Notes: generated by a model not told the origin, from the sequence alone. A DNA stretch of 64,000 nucleotides from Kistimonas sp964291485 (GCA_964291485.2 OZ220224.1:2604001-2668000), one strand, 5' to 3'. Shown: positions 52,989 to 61,908, numbered from the stretch's first letter. Numbers and translations: made by a program.

Positions 52989-54218
52989 TCACGCTACGGC
53001 AGCAAACTGAGATCCAAATAGCAATGTATTCCGGTATGCACTGATATCCTGGCCAGACTCCAGCAATTCCTGATACCAGGCACCATCGGAAGTATCACCA
53101 TAAAGCAACACACCCACCACCCGGTTATCACGAATGACCAGTCGTCGATAAATACCAGCATCGGGGTGCTTCAGAGCGATGACTTCATCACAATCCTTCC
53201 CCTGTAACTGACCACTGGAGAACAACTGAACGCCACTGACTTTCAGCTTTGTTGCCGAGGGTCGTGAAACGAATGGCTGTATTTCACCTGGCAAACGACG
53301 CGCAAGGGTTACCGCCTGCGAATAGACGGGCTCCACCAGCCCGAAAGTTTCATCGCCATGTTGAACACACTCACCAATAGCGCTGATTGCCGGATCGCTA
53401 GTAAACATCAAATCATCCACCAGAACGCCATGCTTACAGGTAAGTCCGGATTCAACAGCTAACTGCACATTGGGTCGAATGCCAATGGCGAACACTACGA
53501 GATCTGCATCAATGCATGAGCCATCACTGAAACCCACGCCGGTAACTCGACCATCAACACCTTCAATCAAGGTTGTGCGTTTAGGTTTCAGAAAAGCAAT
53601 GCCTCGGGATTCCAACTCACTCTGTAACAACTGACCGGCATAGGCGTCCAACTGGCGGTTCAGAAGTACCGACTGACTATGTACCAGGGTGACCTGCATG
53701 CCTCTACAGTTCAGTGCATTGGCGGCCTCAAGCCCCAGCAGACCACCACCAATCACGACAGCCCGTTTTCCGTGCTTTCCAGGTTCTGCTGCACTCAGCA
53801 TGGCTTCCACATCACCATAACCTCGAAACGGCACGACACCCTGAAAACTGGCCCCCGGAATATCGGGAATATAGGAATGAGAACCGGTAGCCAGCACCAG
53901 GTGATCATAAAAAAACGGCTGACCTGCTGCGGTGACAATCAGACGCTGCAGCCGGTCAATTGAAACAACCCGAAAGTCAGCACCGGTATGCAATGTAATC
54001 CCATTTTCTTCGTACCATTGACGCGACCTTAACACCGTGTCTGAAAAAGGGATTTCACCGGCCAAAAAAGGGGATAGCATGATCCGGTTATAACCCGGGT
54101 CCGACTCATCACCCAGTACCGTGATGTCATAACCATGCTCCCCTCCGGTCACCAGCGTTTCCAGGAAACGTACGCTTCCCATACCATTGCCGATGACTAC
54201 AAGCTGCTGTCGTCGCAT
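52989..54218 (-). CDS. NirB-like FAD/NAD(P) oxidoreductase, electron donor for NasA
   Basis: 409 residues. FAD-binding VVIGNGMGSVRFLE at the start, NADH-binding AVVIGGGLLGLEAANAL near 147, and a C-terminal domain like that of nitrite reductase. It aligns in layout with the first 400 residues of the neighbouring NirB (shared pieces: VVIG/VVVGNGM, GGGLLGLEAA.AL, FSAGIRP/FAIGIRP), but lacks the BFD cluster and sirohaem domain. By position it is the reductase partner of NasA (NasC/NasB-type naming varies). It lies 3 bases after nirD and overlaps only the upstream extension of nasA. Confidence 0.88.
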   Translation of the reverse strand: MRRQQLVVIGNGMGSVRFLETLVTGGEHGYDITVLGDESDPGYNRIMLSPFLAGEIPFSDTVLRSRQWYEENGITLHTGADFRVVSIDRLQRLIVTAAGQPFFYDHLVLATGSHSYIPDIPGASFQGVVPFRGYGDVEAMLSAAEPGKHGKRAVVIGGGLLGLEAANALNCRGMQVTLVHSQSVLLNRQLDAYAGQLLQSELESRGIAFLKPKRTTLIEGVDGRVTGVGFSDGSCIDADLVVFAIGIRPNVQLAVESGLTCKHGVLVDDLMFTSDPAISAIGECVQHGDETFGLVEPVYSQAVTLARRLPGEIQPFVSRPSATKLKVSGVQLFSSGQLQGKDCDEVIALKHPDAGIYRRLVIRDNRVVGVLLYGDTSDGAWYQELLESGQDISAYRNTLLFGSQFAAVA

Positions 54219-54221
54219 AAA

Positions 54222-54572
54222 TTAAGCTGCCTGTGCATGGGTGTCCGGGTTTGGCGAGATTTGAACCATGCCATCCTGTATACGCACTGGGTACACCGAT
54301 AATTTGATCTCAGGTTCCTCCTGACACTGTCCCGTCAGTAAAGAAAAATGCTGCTTGTAGACCGGTGATGCAACCACCAGCTCGCCCTTGAGATCCCCCA
54401 CAATCCCCCGCGAAAGCACATTCGCACGACTGACCGGGTCATAGTTATCAATGGCATACAAGCTGACGCCTACCTGAAAGAGTGCAATCTGCTTTTCCGC
54501 CACGAGGGCACATACGCCCAGGTAGGGTATAAGATCAGTTTGACTGCAAACCGTTGTCCACTGTTCCATCAT
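54222..54572 (-). CDS. nirD: Nitrite reductase (NADH) small subunit
   Basis: 116 residues with a Rieske-like fold (VCALVAEKQIALFQV ... LYAIDNYDPVSRANVLSRGIVGD...VVASPVYKQHFSLLTG). As usual in NirD, the cysteines and His that bind a [2Fe-2S] cluster in true Rieske proteins are largely absent. It pairs with NirB. It follows nirB by 20 bases. Confidence 0.94.
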   Translation of the reverse strand: MMEQWTTVCSQTDLIPYLGVCALVAEKQIALFQVGVSLYAIDNYDPVSRANVLSRGIVGDLKGELVVASPVYKQHFSLLTGQCQEEPEIKLSVYPVRIQDGMVQISPNPDTHAQAA

Positions 54573-54592
54573 TGTCTCCTTGGCGTTTCTGA

Positions 54593-57130
54593 TCAGGCAC
54601 TGGTCGCAATCAGTAACTTTTCACTTTCTAAGGCAGGACGAATCTGCTGGCGCTCACTGACAAACACCACGTTATCGTCGGTTGCATCACTGTTAATGAA
54701 ATGCCGGAATCGCTTCAACTGCTCAGGGTCTTCGATGGTTTTCTTCCATTCGCATTCATAGGTTCCAACCAACCGGGCCATATCCGCATCCAGCTGTTCG
54801 CCAATACCCAAGCTGTCCTCGAGAATGACTTCCTTCAGATAATCCAACCCGCCATCAAGGCTTTCAAGCCAGACAGATGTGCGCTGTAACCGGTCAGCCG
54901 TCCGGATATAGAACATCATGGTGCGATCAATGGTGCGGATCAGCGCCTCATCGTCCAGTTCTGTGGCAAACAGATCCGCGTGCCGGGGCTTCATACCACC
55001 ATTACCGCAGACATAAAGATTCCAGCCTTTTTCGGTGGCTATCACACCAAAATCCTTACTCTGAGCCTCAGCACACTCCCGGGTACAGCCAGATACCGCC
55101 AGCTTGATCTTGTGTGGTGAGCGGATACCGCGATAACGGGTTTCGATCTGAATCGCCATCCCAACACTGTCGAGCACCCCATAACGGCACCAGGTGCTGC
55201 CAACACAGGATTTCACCGTCCGCATTGCCTTGCCGTAGGCGTGCCCGGTTTCAAACCCAGCATCCACAAGCCGTTTCCAGATAGACGGCAGTTCATGGAC
55301 ACGGGCACCAAAAAGATCGATCCGCTGACCACCGGTCACTTTGGTGTAAAGATTAAAATCTCGGGCCACTTCACCGATCACAATCAGTTTTTCGGGTGTG
55401 ATCTCGCCACCCGGCACACGCGGAACCACGGAATACGTGCCGTCTTTCTGGAGATTGCCCAGGTAGTAGTCATTGGTATCCTGAAGGTGTGCATGATCTT
55501 TTTTCAGGACATAGTCGTTCCAGCAGGACGCCAGGATAGAACCAATTGTTGGTTTACAGATGTCGCAACCATGACCGGTGCCATGTTTTTCCAGCATCGC
55601 CTGGAAGCTCTTGATCTCGCCCACCCTGACCAGGTGATAGAGTTCCTGCCGTGAATAAGGGAAGTGCTCACAGATATCCTTCTTGACTTCAATGCCCATT
55701 GTTTCGAGTTCGCTGTCCAGCACCTGCTTGACCAGCGCGGAACACCCACCGCAACCCGTACCGGCATTAGTAGCATTTTTCAGCGAAGCAATATCCTGAC
55801 AGCCCTCCGCGATCGCGCTGCACAAAGCTCCCTTACTGACATTGAAACAGGAGCAAATCTGCGCTGTATCCGGCAATGCCGTGACACCCAGCCCTACAGG
55901 TGCTGCGCCATCACTCGCAGGCAGAATCAACTGTGCAGGCTTAGTTGGAAGACGAATATCGTTGAGCATCATCTGCAGTAGTGAACCGTAGTCATCAGCA
56001 TCACCAATGAGAACGGCGCCCAGCAGTTTCTTCCGGCTTTTGGAGACCACCAGCCGTTTATAAATTTCACGCTCCTCATCAACATACTGATAACTTAACG
56101 AACCCGGGGTTCGACCCTGAGCATCACCGATACTGGCAACATCCACGCCCATTAGTTTCAGCTTCGTGCTCATATCGGCACCGGTGAACTCACTGTCTTC
56201 ACTGCCAAGCAGGTCATCCACAACAACCTGCGCCATCTGGTAGCCAGGCGCCACGAGACCAAAAATCCGGTTATCCCACAAGGCACACTCACCTATCGCG
56301 TAGATAGCCTGATCCGATGTACGACACTGGTTATCAATGACAATACCACAACGCTCGCCGAGCGCGAGATCGCACGACCGGGCCAGTTCATCCCGCGGTC
56401 TGATACCCGCAGAAAACAGCACGATATCGGTATCCAGCACTTCGCCATCGGCAAATTGCATCTGATGGAAACAGTACTCACCGTCCACTATCTGCTGCGT
56501 ATTTTTGCTGGTATGAATGGACACACCCAGCTGTTCAATTTTTCTACGCAGCATGGCACCACCGCCTTCATCCACCTGCACGGCCATGAGTCGGGAGGCA
56601 AATTCCACGACATGGGTTTCCAGCCCAAGATCCTTCAGCGCCTTGGCGGCTTCAAGACCAAGCAACCCACCACCGACGACAGCACCCACCTTGCCAGATC
56701 GGGCAGATTCGCGAATGGCTTCCAGGTCTTCAATCGTGCGATAGACAAAGCAGTTGTCCCGGTCATGACCCGGCACAGGGGGAACAAACGGATAGGAACC
56801 TGTCGCCAGCACCAGTTTATCGTAGGCAACCCAACGACCACTGTCTGACACTACGACCTGTGTCGACCGCTCAATACTGGCAACACGATCATTAAGCACC
56901 AGCTCAATACCTGCCTGATCGTAAAAGCCACTGACAACCATGCTCAGATCATCAGCCGTCTTGCCGCTAAAGAACTCACTTAAATGTACCCTGTCGTATG
57001 CAGGCCTCGGTTCTTCACCAAAAACAATGACGTCATATTGCTCAAGGCCACCGGCATCCACCAGCTTTTCGATAAACCGATGGCCCACCATGCCATTGCC
57101 TACTACGACCAGTGTTTCCTTCTGCTGCAT
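54593..57130 (-). CDS. nirB: Nitrite reductase (NADH) large subunit
   Basis: 845 residues. FAD-binding start VVVGNGMVGHRFIE, NADH-binding VVGGGLLGLEAAKAL near 152, BFD [2Fe-2S] site CSCFNVSKGALC ... NAGTGCGGCS near 420-465, and a C-terminal sirohaem/[4Fe-4S] domain with CVGSTWCRYG near 638 and SGCTRECAEAQ near 680. It reduces nitrite to ammonium with six electrons from NADH in the cytoplasm. It heads the nirB-nirD-FAD protein-nasA operon, downstream of a likely sigma54 promoter. Confidence 0.97.
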   Translation of the reverse strand: MQQKETLVVVGNGMVGHRFIEKLVDAGGLEQYDVIVFGEEPRPAYDRVHLSEFFSGKTADDLSMVVSGFYDQAGIELVLNDRVASIERSTQVVVSDSGRWVAYDKLVLATGSYPFVPPVPGHDRDNCFVYRTIEDLEAIRESARSGKVGAVVGGGLLGLEAAKALKDLGLETHVVEFASRLMAVQVDEGGGAMLRRKIEQLGVSIHTSKNTQQIVDGEYCFHQMQFADGEVLDTDIVLFSAGIRPRDELARSCDLALGERCGIVIDNQCRTSDQAIYAIGECALWDNRIFGLVAPGYQMAQVVVDDLLGSEDSEFTGADMSTKLKLMGVDVASIGDAQGRTPGSLSYQYVDEEREIYKRLVVSKSRKKLLGAVLIGDADDYGSLLQMMLNDIRLPTKPAQLILPASDGAAPVGLGVTALPDTAQICSCFNVSKGALCSAIAEGCQDIASLKNATNAGTGCGGCSALVKQVLDSELETMGIEVKKDICEHFPYSRQELYHLVRVGEIKSFQAMLEKHGTGHGCDICKPTIGSILASCWNDYVLKKDHAHLQDTNDYYLGNLQKDGTYSVVPRVPGGEITPEKLIVIGEVARDFNLYTKVTGGQRIDLFGARVHELPSIWKRLVDAGFETGHAYGKAMRTVKSCVGSTWCRYGVLDSVGMAIQIETRYRGIRSPHKIKLAVSGCTRECAEAQSKDFGVIATEKGWNLYVCGNGGMKPRHADLFATELDDEALIRTIDRTMMFYIRTADRLQRTSVWLESLDGGLDYLKEVILEDSLGIGEQLDADMARLVGTYECEWKKTIEDPEQLKRFRHFINSDATDDNVVFVSERQQIRPALESEKLLIATSA

Positions 57131-57192
57131 ACCTGGCTCCAGTCATTTTATTGTTCTCGCGTTGGATGAAACCAACCTGACTGCACCGATAA
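57131..57192. other. nirB leader
   Basis: Short leader of nirB containing a CTGGAGCC element before the start codon and a GGTTGGTTTCATCCAAC inverted repeat on the minus strand. No gene is visible. Confidence 0.4.
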
Positions 57193-57208
57193 AGCAAATA
57201 TCACGCCC
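57193..57208 (-). promoter_or_regulatory. Candidate sigma54 (-24/-12) promoter of nirB operon
   Basis: Read on the minus strand, TTGGGCGTGATATTTGCT holds GG and GC exactly ten bases apart and the TTGC of the -12 element, a good fit to the sigma54 pattern TGGCAC-N5-TTGCW. It lies about 65 bases before nirB. Nitrate assimilation genes are often sigma54/NtrC controlled. Confidence 0.65.
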
Positions 57209-57281
57209 AAGTCGGTTATTCCTTAAATAACAATGCATTAGAGGAAATATTTACAGCGGGAACGCTTTATTCTGACCGTCC

Positions 57282-57345
57282 TGCACCAAGTCAGAGCACG
57301 GCAGCGGTTCATTTCGGTGCCTCAATACACAAACAATTTGGTGCA
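57282..57345. promoter_or_regulatory. Possible NtrC binding half-sites
   Basis: TGCACCAA at 57282-57289 and its exact complement TTGGTGCA at 57338-57345 lie upstream of the sigma54 element. Each resembles half of the NtrC site GCACC-N5-GGTGC; the first also has a partial second half (AGAGCA) at the right spacing. The distance from the -24 box (about 75-135 bases) suits an enhancer. This is inference. Confidence 0.4.
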
Positions 57346-57549
57346 GTAAATTTTCCCGAGCACAACAAATGTGCCCGTAAGACAACAGAGACATTCATCC
57401 GTTTTCTTATTAAGAAACCCACAGGAGGGAATAAAACGCTTTAGTTCGATGGATAAAGTCGACTCAACAGCACAACATCAACACTCTGGCCTGATCCTTG
57501 CTCAAGGGGAACCTGACAACAATAACGCACGTCTCGACAAGGAGCAGAC
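57346..57549. other. Leader of the nitrate transporter gene
   Basis: About 200 bases without a gene. A weak GCACA/TGTGC hairpin is seen near 57360-57375. AAGGAG sits six bases before the transporter ATG. I looked for the paired hexaloop hairpins and terminator recognised by ANTAR proteins such as NasT and did not find a convincing set. Confidence 0.35.
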
Positions 57550-59019
57550 ATGTCAGAACCCGATAAAATCAACCTCTTTTCATTTACAGGCAAGATGCGC
57601 GTCCTGCACCTTTCCTGGATTGCCTTTTTTATTACCTTTGTCGTTTGGTTTAACCATGCGCCGCTGGTCACCGCGATTGCTGACTCACTGTCACTCACTC
57701 GGGAACAACTCAAGACCCTGTTAATCCTCAACGTAGCCCTGACCATCCCCGCCCGGGTCATCATCGGTATGCTGACCGATCGGTTTGGCCCCCGTCGTGT
57801 GTATTCAGCATTGCTCGCGCTTTGCAGTATCCCCTGTTTTATGTACGCGCTGGCCGACAATTTCACCCAGGCCGCCATCGCCCGTTTCCTGCTGGGCTGC
57901 ATCGGCGCCGGTTTTGTGATTGGTATCCGGATGGTGTCTGAGTGGTTCCCTGCCAAGCAGCTGGGTACTGCTGAAGGCATCTATGGCGGCTGGGGCAACT
58001 TTGGTTCTGCTGCTGCGGCTATGACCCTGCCGACAGTCGCCCTGTTGTTCGGCGGCGAGGATGGCTGGCGCTATGCAGTCGGCATAACTGGCCTGATGTC
58101 ACTGGCATACAGCGTCGTTTACTACATGAGTGTCAGTGATACCCCCAAAGGTTCGACCTATTTCCGCCCCAAGAACCTTGGCGGTATGGAAGTCACCTCC
58201 AAAGGTGATTTCGCACTGTTACTGATCATGAAAATCCCGATGTATGCCGCACTGGCACTGCTGACCTGGAAGCTGTCACCTCAAGGGGTCAGCATGCTGT
58301 CAGCGGAAATCTCTACGGCAATATACGTAGGTCTTACTCTGCTTTATCTCGTGGATGCCTGGAAAGCCTGGCAAATCAATAAAAGCATCTTCAGCAAGCC
58401 CGTTCCCACTATCCATCAGTACAAGTTCAAGCAGGTTGCCGTGCTGAACGTCCTGTACTTTGCCACATTTGGCTCTGAGCTGGCCGTTGTTTCCATGCTG
58501 CCGCTGTTCTTCATGGATACCTTTGAATTGAATCCGGTCATGGCGGGTCTTGTCGCTTCGGCTTATGCCTTCATGAATCTGATGTCACGCCCCGGTGGTG
58601 GATTGATCAGTGACCGCTTTGGCCGTAAAACAACCCTGCTGGTGTTAACCGCAGGATTGGCCGTTGGTTACGCAACCATGTCTGTTATCGATTCCAGTTG
58701 GCCGCTGGTGCTTGCCGTTATCGCCGCCATGACATGCTCATTCTTCGTACAAGCGGGTGAAGGCGCGGTATTTGCGGTTGTACCACTGATCAAACGTCGC
58801 CTGACCGGGCAGATTGCCGGCATGACCGGTGCCTACGGCAATGTGGGCGCTGTCTTCTACCTGACCGTACTCTCTCTGGTGGATTACCAGACGTTCTTCC
58901 TCGTGATTGCAGGCACCGCGGTACTGGGTTTCATGACCCTGCTTTTCTTGGAGGAACCCAAGGGGCAGATGACAGAAGTCATGCCAGATGGCACGGTGAC
59001 CATGATCGATGTGACCTGA
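57550..59019 (+). CDS. MFS nitrate/nitrite transporter (NarK/NasA type)
   Basis: 489 residues with twelve membrane segments. The first helix holds FFITFVVWFNHAPL, the nitrate-binding Arg helix is in GARVIIGMLTDRFGPRR-like IPARVIIGMLTDRFGPRR, and a nitrate signature Gly-rich stretch GIYGGWGNFGSAAAAM lies near 140; a second one, GMTGAYGNVGAVFYL, lies near 425. These are the two nitrate-signature motifs of the NNP family. It imports nitrate for the divergently encoded reductases. AAGGAG precedes the ATG. Confidence 0.93.
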   Translation: MSEPDKINLFSFTGKMRVLHLSWIAFFITFVVWFNHAPLVTAIADSLSLTREQLKTLLILNVALTIPARVIIGMLTDRFGPRRVYSALLALCSIPCFMYALADNFTQAAIARFLLGCIGAGFVIGIRMVSEWFPAKQLGTAEGIYGGWGNFGSAAAAMTLPTVALLFGGEDGWRYAVGITGLMSLAYSVVYYMSVSDTPKGSTYFRPKNLGGMEVTSKGDFALLLIMKIPMYAALALLTWKLSPQGVSMLSAEISTAIYVGLTLLYLVDAWKAWQINKSIFSKPVPTIHQYKFKQVAVLNVLYFATFGSELAVVSMLPLFFMDTFELNPVMAGLVASAYAFMNLMSRPGGGLISDRFGRKTTLLVLTAGLAVGYATMSVIDSSWPLVLAVIAAMTCSFFVQAGEGAVFAVVPLIKRRLTGQIAGMTGAYGNVGAVFYLTVLSLVDYQTFFLVIAGTAVLGFMTLLFLEEPKGQMTEVMPDGTVTMIDVT

Positions 59020-59038
59020 GCATAACTGGCAAATACCA

Positions 59039-59066
59039 TGACAGATTCCCCCGCTTGAGTCTGTCA
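59039..59066 (+). repeat. Hairpin upstream of the kinase terminator
   Basis: TGACAGA and TCTGTCA arms (59039-59045, 59060-59066), extendable to ten pairs with one wobble. It starts 20 bases after the transporter stop and is directly followed by the stem at 59078-59099. Confidence 0.5.
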
Positions 59067-59077
59067 GTGGTACATTC

Positions 59078-59109
59078 GGGTGACTGGCAGCAGTCACCCT
59101 CTTTTTTAA
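59078..59109 (+). terminator. Strong intrinsic terminator or attenuator before the PP2C-kinase gene
   Basis: Perfect 9-base arms (59078-59086, 59091-59099) with a GCAG loop, followed by TCTTTTTT. It stands between the nitrate transporter and the phosphatase-kinase gene, whose start is only about 20 bases beyond the T-run. Unless a promoter lies inside it, the kinase must depend on read-through. Confidence 0.85.
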
Positions 59110-59128
59110 GGACAGGTAAACGGGCAGT

Positions 59129-60838
59129 ATGAGCAACAGGCTAGACGTTGATTACGCTTTCAGCACCAGTGCCGGCATCAAACCGGAAAACGAGGATGCC
59201 TGTGCGATCCGCATTCCCGACAACAGCAACACGCTCACACACAAAGGCGCCGTGGCACTGGTCGCCGACGGTGTCAGCGCCTGCACCCGGGCACGGGAAG
59301 CCAGCAACACCAGCATTTCGTCGTTTATGGCGGACTATTACAGCACACCGGACTCCTGGCAGGTGCGTCATGCCGCCGGTAAGGTCATCACCGCCATTAA
59401 CAGCTGGCTGCACTACCAGGGTCAACATCACATTCACAATGATACCGATCTCTGCACGACCTTTTCCGGCATCGTACTGAAATCCAATACCGCCCACCTG
59501 CTGCATATAGGTGATAGTCGTATCTACCGCCTAAGAAACCAACAGCTGGAATGTCTGACAGAAGACCACACATCACGTCTTGGTCAGCGACAATACCTGG
59601 CACGTGCACTGGGCATGCATCGCCATACGGAAGTGGATTACCGCACAGAAACCCTGCAAACAGAAGATGTGTTCATTCTCACCACGGATGGCATTCATGA
59701 TGTTTTAAGCCACAGGGAAATCGTCGCCTGTTGTCAGGAAAACCCCGGACTTCAGCAAATAGCCGATAGCCTCGTTCAGGCCGCCCTTTCTGCCGGTAGC
59801 AGCGACAACCTGACAGCCGTCATTTGTCGCATTGAAAGCCTGCCGACAGAAGACAACCACGAAACGCTAGAACGTCTGGCACAACTGCGTTTCCCACCCG
59901 ATCTTGAGCCAGGACAGATTCTGGATGGTTATCGCATATTGGAAATCCTTCATGCCAGCACTCGCAGCCAACTCTACCTGGCTGAAGACACCGACTCCGG
60001 TCAACAGATCGTGATCAAGACACCATCAGTCAACTTTGAAGACGATCCGCTCTACCTGGACGGATTTCTCCGGGAAGAATGGATAGGGCGGCGAGTTAAT
60101 CACCCTGCGATCATGGCCCTCTACCCGCCGAAACCGGGTAAACAGTTTCTCTACCATGCCTGCGAGTATATCCAGGGACAAACATTGCGCGGCTGGATGC
60201 AGGATAACCCCAAGCCTGATCTCAATACCGTCAGGGATCTGACCCGCCAGATAGTCAGCGCCCTGCGCGGCCTGCACAGGATGCAGATCCTGCACCAGGA
60301 CCTGAAACCTGAAAACCTGATGATTGACCGGGATGGCCGGGTCCGGCTGATTGATTTCGGTGCTGCACGAGTCGCAGGAGACGCTGAAATCCTCTCAGGT
60401 CTCCATGACAATACCCCCCAGGGTACCAAGAATTATGTCGCACCCGAGTATTTCCTGGGTGGCGCCATTGATTACCGTGCCGACCAGTTCGCCGTCGGGG
60501 TGATTGTCTACGAGATGCTGACAGGCAACCTTCCCTACCGCGAAGTCGCCGGGAACAGTATTCGCATCAAGCATTACAAGCATCTCCGGTATCGTCCGGT
60601 GACGGATGACCGTCCTGACCTGCCTGAATGGATCAACCAGGCGCTGGCAAAAGCCATTGCCCCTAACCCGACGGAACGTTACGCAGCGTTATCCGAATTC
60701 TGTCAGGATCTTTCCACCCCCAACCCCGCATTCCAAAGTGCGGACTTTCAGCCGCTGATGTCGAGAAATCCCACCCTGTTCTGGCAATTACTCTGCATTC
60801 TACTAGGCGTCATCAATCTCTGGCAGTTTTTCCAGTAA
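59129..60838 (+). CDS. PP2C phosphatase - Ser/Thr protein kinase fusion with C-terminal membrane anchor
   Basis: 569 residues. PP2C domain, about 8-240: NEDACAIR, LVADGVS, LHIGDSRIYRLR, TTDGIHDVL and SSDNLTAVIC, with metal-binding Asp residues present. Kinase domain, about 265-530: Lys in IVIKTPS, catalytic loop HQDLKPENLMI, metal site LIDFGAARVA, and YVAPEYFLGG. The Gly-rich loop is degenerate (ILHASTRSQLYLAE), and the catalytic loop has HQD in place of HRD; the catalytic Asp, Lys and Asn remain. A hydrophobic tail at 548-566 likely anchors it to the membrane. Similar fusions accompany nas genes in Pseudomonas. Target unknown. Confidence 0.93.
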   Translation: MSNRLDVDYAFSTSAGIKPENEDACAIRIPDNSNTLTHKGAVALVADGVSACTRAREASNTSISSFMADYYSTPDSWQVRHAAGKVITAINSWLHYQGQHHIHNDTDLCTTFSGIVLKSNTAHLLHIGDSRIYRLRNQQLECLTEDHTSRLGQRQYLARALGMHRHTEVDYRTETLQTEDVFILTTDGIHDVLSHREIVACCQENPGLQQIADSLVQAALSAGSSDNLTAVICRIESLPTEDNHETLERLAQLRFPPDLEPGQILDGYRILEILHASTRSQLYLAEDTDSGQQIVIKTPSVNFEDDPLYLDGFLREEWIGRRVNHPAIMALYPPKPGKQFLYHACEYIQGQTLRGWMQDNPKPDLNTVRDLTRQIVSALRGLHRMQILHQDLKPENLMIDRDGRVRLIDFGAARVAGDAEILSGLHDNTPQGTKNYVAPEYFLGGAIDYRADQFAVGVIVYEMLTGNLPYREVAGNSIRIKHYKHLRYRPVTDDRPDLPEWINQALAKAIAPNPTERYAALSEFCQDLSTPNPAFQSADFQPLMSRNPTLFWQLLCILLGVINLWQFFQ

Positions 60839-60928
60839 GCACAAAGCCTGCTGACAGAAGCCCCTGTCATCTACCCAATATACGTCTGGCTATGACTTAC
60901 ACTGAAAGGAGTATCTAAACTCAACAAG

Positions 60929-61516
60929 ATGCAAGGTAGCGCCGTGATCGCCACACTAACTGAAATCACCCGTGAACAGTTTGATGTTGATATTGAACTC
61001 TACTACGCCACAGCGCATAACGTGACGGGCAAAAGCATCTACCACAATAGCCACTGCTACCTGCGCCAGGAAGCAGCCGACTGCCTCAATAGCGCGATTT
61101 CCCATGCTGCCGGTCTTGGCTTTAAACTAAAAGTGTGGGACGCCTTTCGCCCAGTCGAGGCGCAGCGGGTACTCTGGAACGCCTTTCCCGGCAGTGACTA
61201 TGTGTCTGATCCGGATACCGGCCGCTGTCCCCATTGTCGCGGGGTCGCGATAGACCTGACCCTTGTCGATCTCGCCAGTGGCACAGAACTGGATATGGGA
61301 ACCGGCTTTGATGATTTTGAGGAAGCCGCTTGGCACCTCAATGAATCGGTGTCCGTGGAAGCTCGGAAAAACCGGCTGTTACTGGCCGGCCTGATGCATA
61401 CGGCAGGCTTTGAGAAATTTGATTACGAATGGTGGCACTACCAGCTGCCGGACTGCGAGCGCTTCCCGATCCTTACCGATCAGGAAGCAGGCACGCAGCT
61501 CATGCTAACTCAGTGA
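60929..61516 (+). CDS. VanX-like D-Ala-D-Ala dipeptidase (peptidase M15D)
   Basis: 195 residues. The zinc and catalytic motifs of VanX-type peptidases are present: DAFRPVEAQ (Arg at the active site) near 70, H-C-R-G-V-A-I-D-L-T (HxxxxxxD) near 105-115, and EWWHYQL (ExxH) near 172. It probably hydrolyses D-Ala-D-Ala dipeptide; in Gram-negative bacteria (DdpX) the role is likely wall dipeptide turnover rather than vancomycin resistance, and no van genes are present. No signal peptide. AAAGGAG lies 17 bases upstream, unusually far, so a GTG at 60944 is another possible start. Overlaps the convergent yecH-like gene by 7 bases. Confidence 0.88.
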   Translation: MQGSAVIATLTEITREQFDVDIELYYATAHNVTGKSIYHNSHCYLRQEAADCLNSAISHAAGLGFKLKVWDAFRPVEAQRVLWNAFPGSDYVSDPDTGRCPHCRGVAIDLTLVDLASGTELDMGTGFDDFEEAAWHLNESVSVEARKNRLLLAGLMHTAGFEKFDYEWWHYQLPDCERFPILTDQEAGTQLMLTQ

Positions 61517-61755
61517 TGACCACACTGCTTACTGGCGTCGCCAATGATGCCGGCATCCGTTTCCACCAGCTTGCCCTTACCCAGGAACAAATCGATGAGG
61601 CCGTCAGCGGACAGTTCCTGCACGGAACAGGTGTGATATTGCACATCCTGACCAAACTGAGTAGCCATTGCGTCCTTAAGGGCATCGCGACTGCAGGGCT
61701 GCCCAGACTCCAGCACCATGTTCAGCACTTTACGTCCGTGAACCGTTTTTGCCAT
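61510..61755 (-). CDS. YecH-family metal-binding protein (DUF2492)
   Basis: 81 residues from the ATG at 61755, preceded by AGGAG eight bases upstream. The HGRKVLNMVLESG start, FGQDVQYHTCSVQELSADGL and a C-terminal Cys-His tail (KQCGHH) match the small YecH family, thought to bind a metal through its Cys and His residues. Function is unknown. It is convergent with the VanX-like gene and divergent from rnd. Confidence 0.85.
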   Translation of the reverse strand: MAKTVHGRKVLNMVLESGQPCSRDALKDAMATQFGQDVQYHTCSVQELSADGLIDLFLGKGKLVETDAGIIGDASKQCGHH

Positions 61756-61908
61756 GGATAACACTCCTGATGGTTTAGACGTACAAAGGTACAAAAGTCA
61801 GACTGTCACAGACATGCGTATTAATCCCACCCTCCGTGACATTTTTTATTTAAAGCAACGCGGCCCCATTCCTCATATAATCGACTTTTTACGCAAGGCC
61901 ACCTCCAG

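Noticed and set aside
57355..57425. Possible ANTAR/NasT target hairpins in the nitrate transporter leader
   Set aside because: The stem loops are not six bases with the required A and G, and no T-tailed terminator follows in this leader.
57371..57724. A 117-codon frame overlapping the start of the nitrate transporter
   Set aside because: It runs through the transporter coding region in another frame and has no ribosome site or family features.
60929..61516. Vancomycin resistance gene vanX
   Set aside because: No vanH, vanA or regulatory van genes are nearby, and DdpX-like dipeptidases are normal in Gram-negative bacteria.
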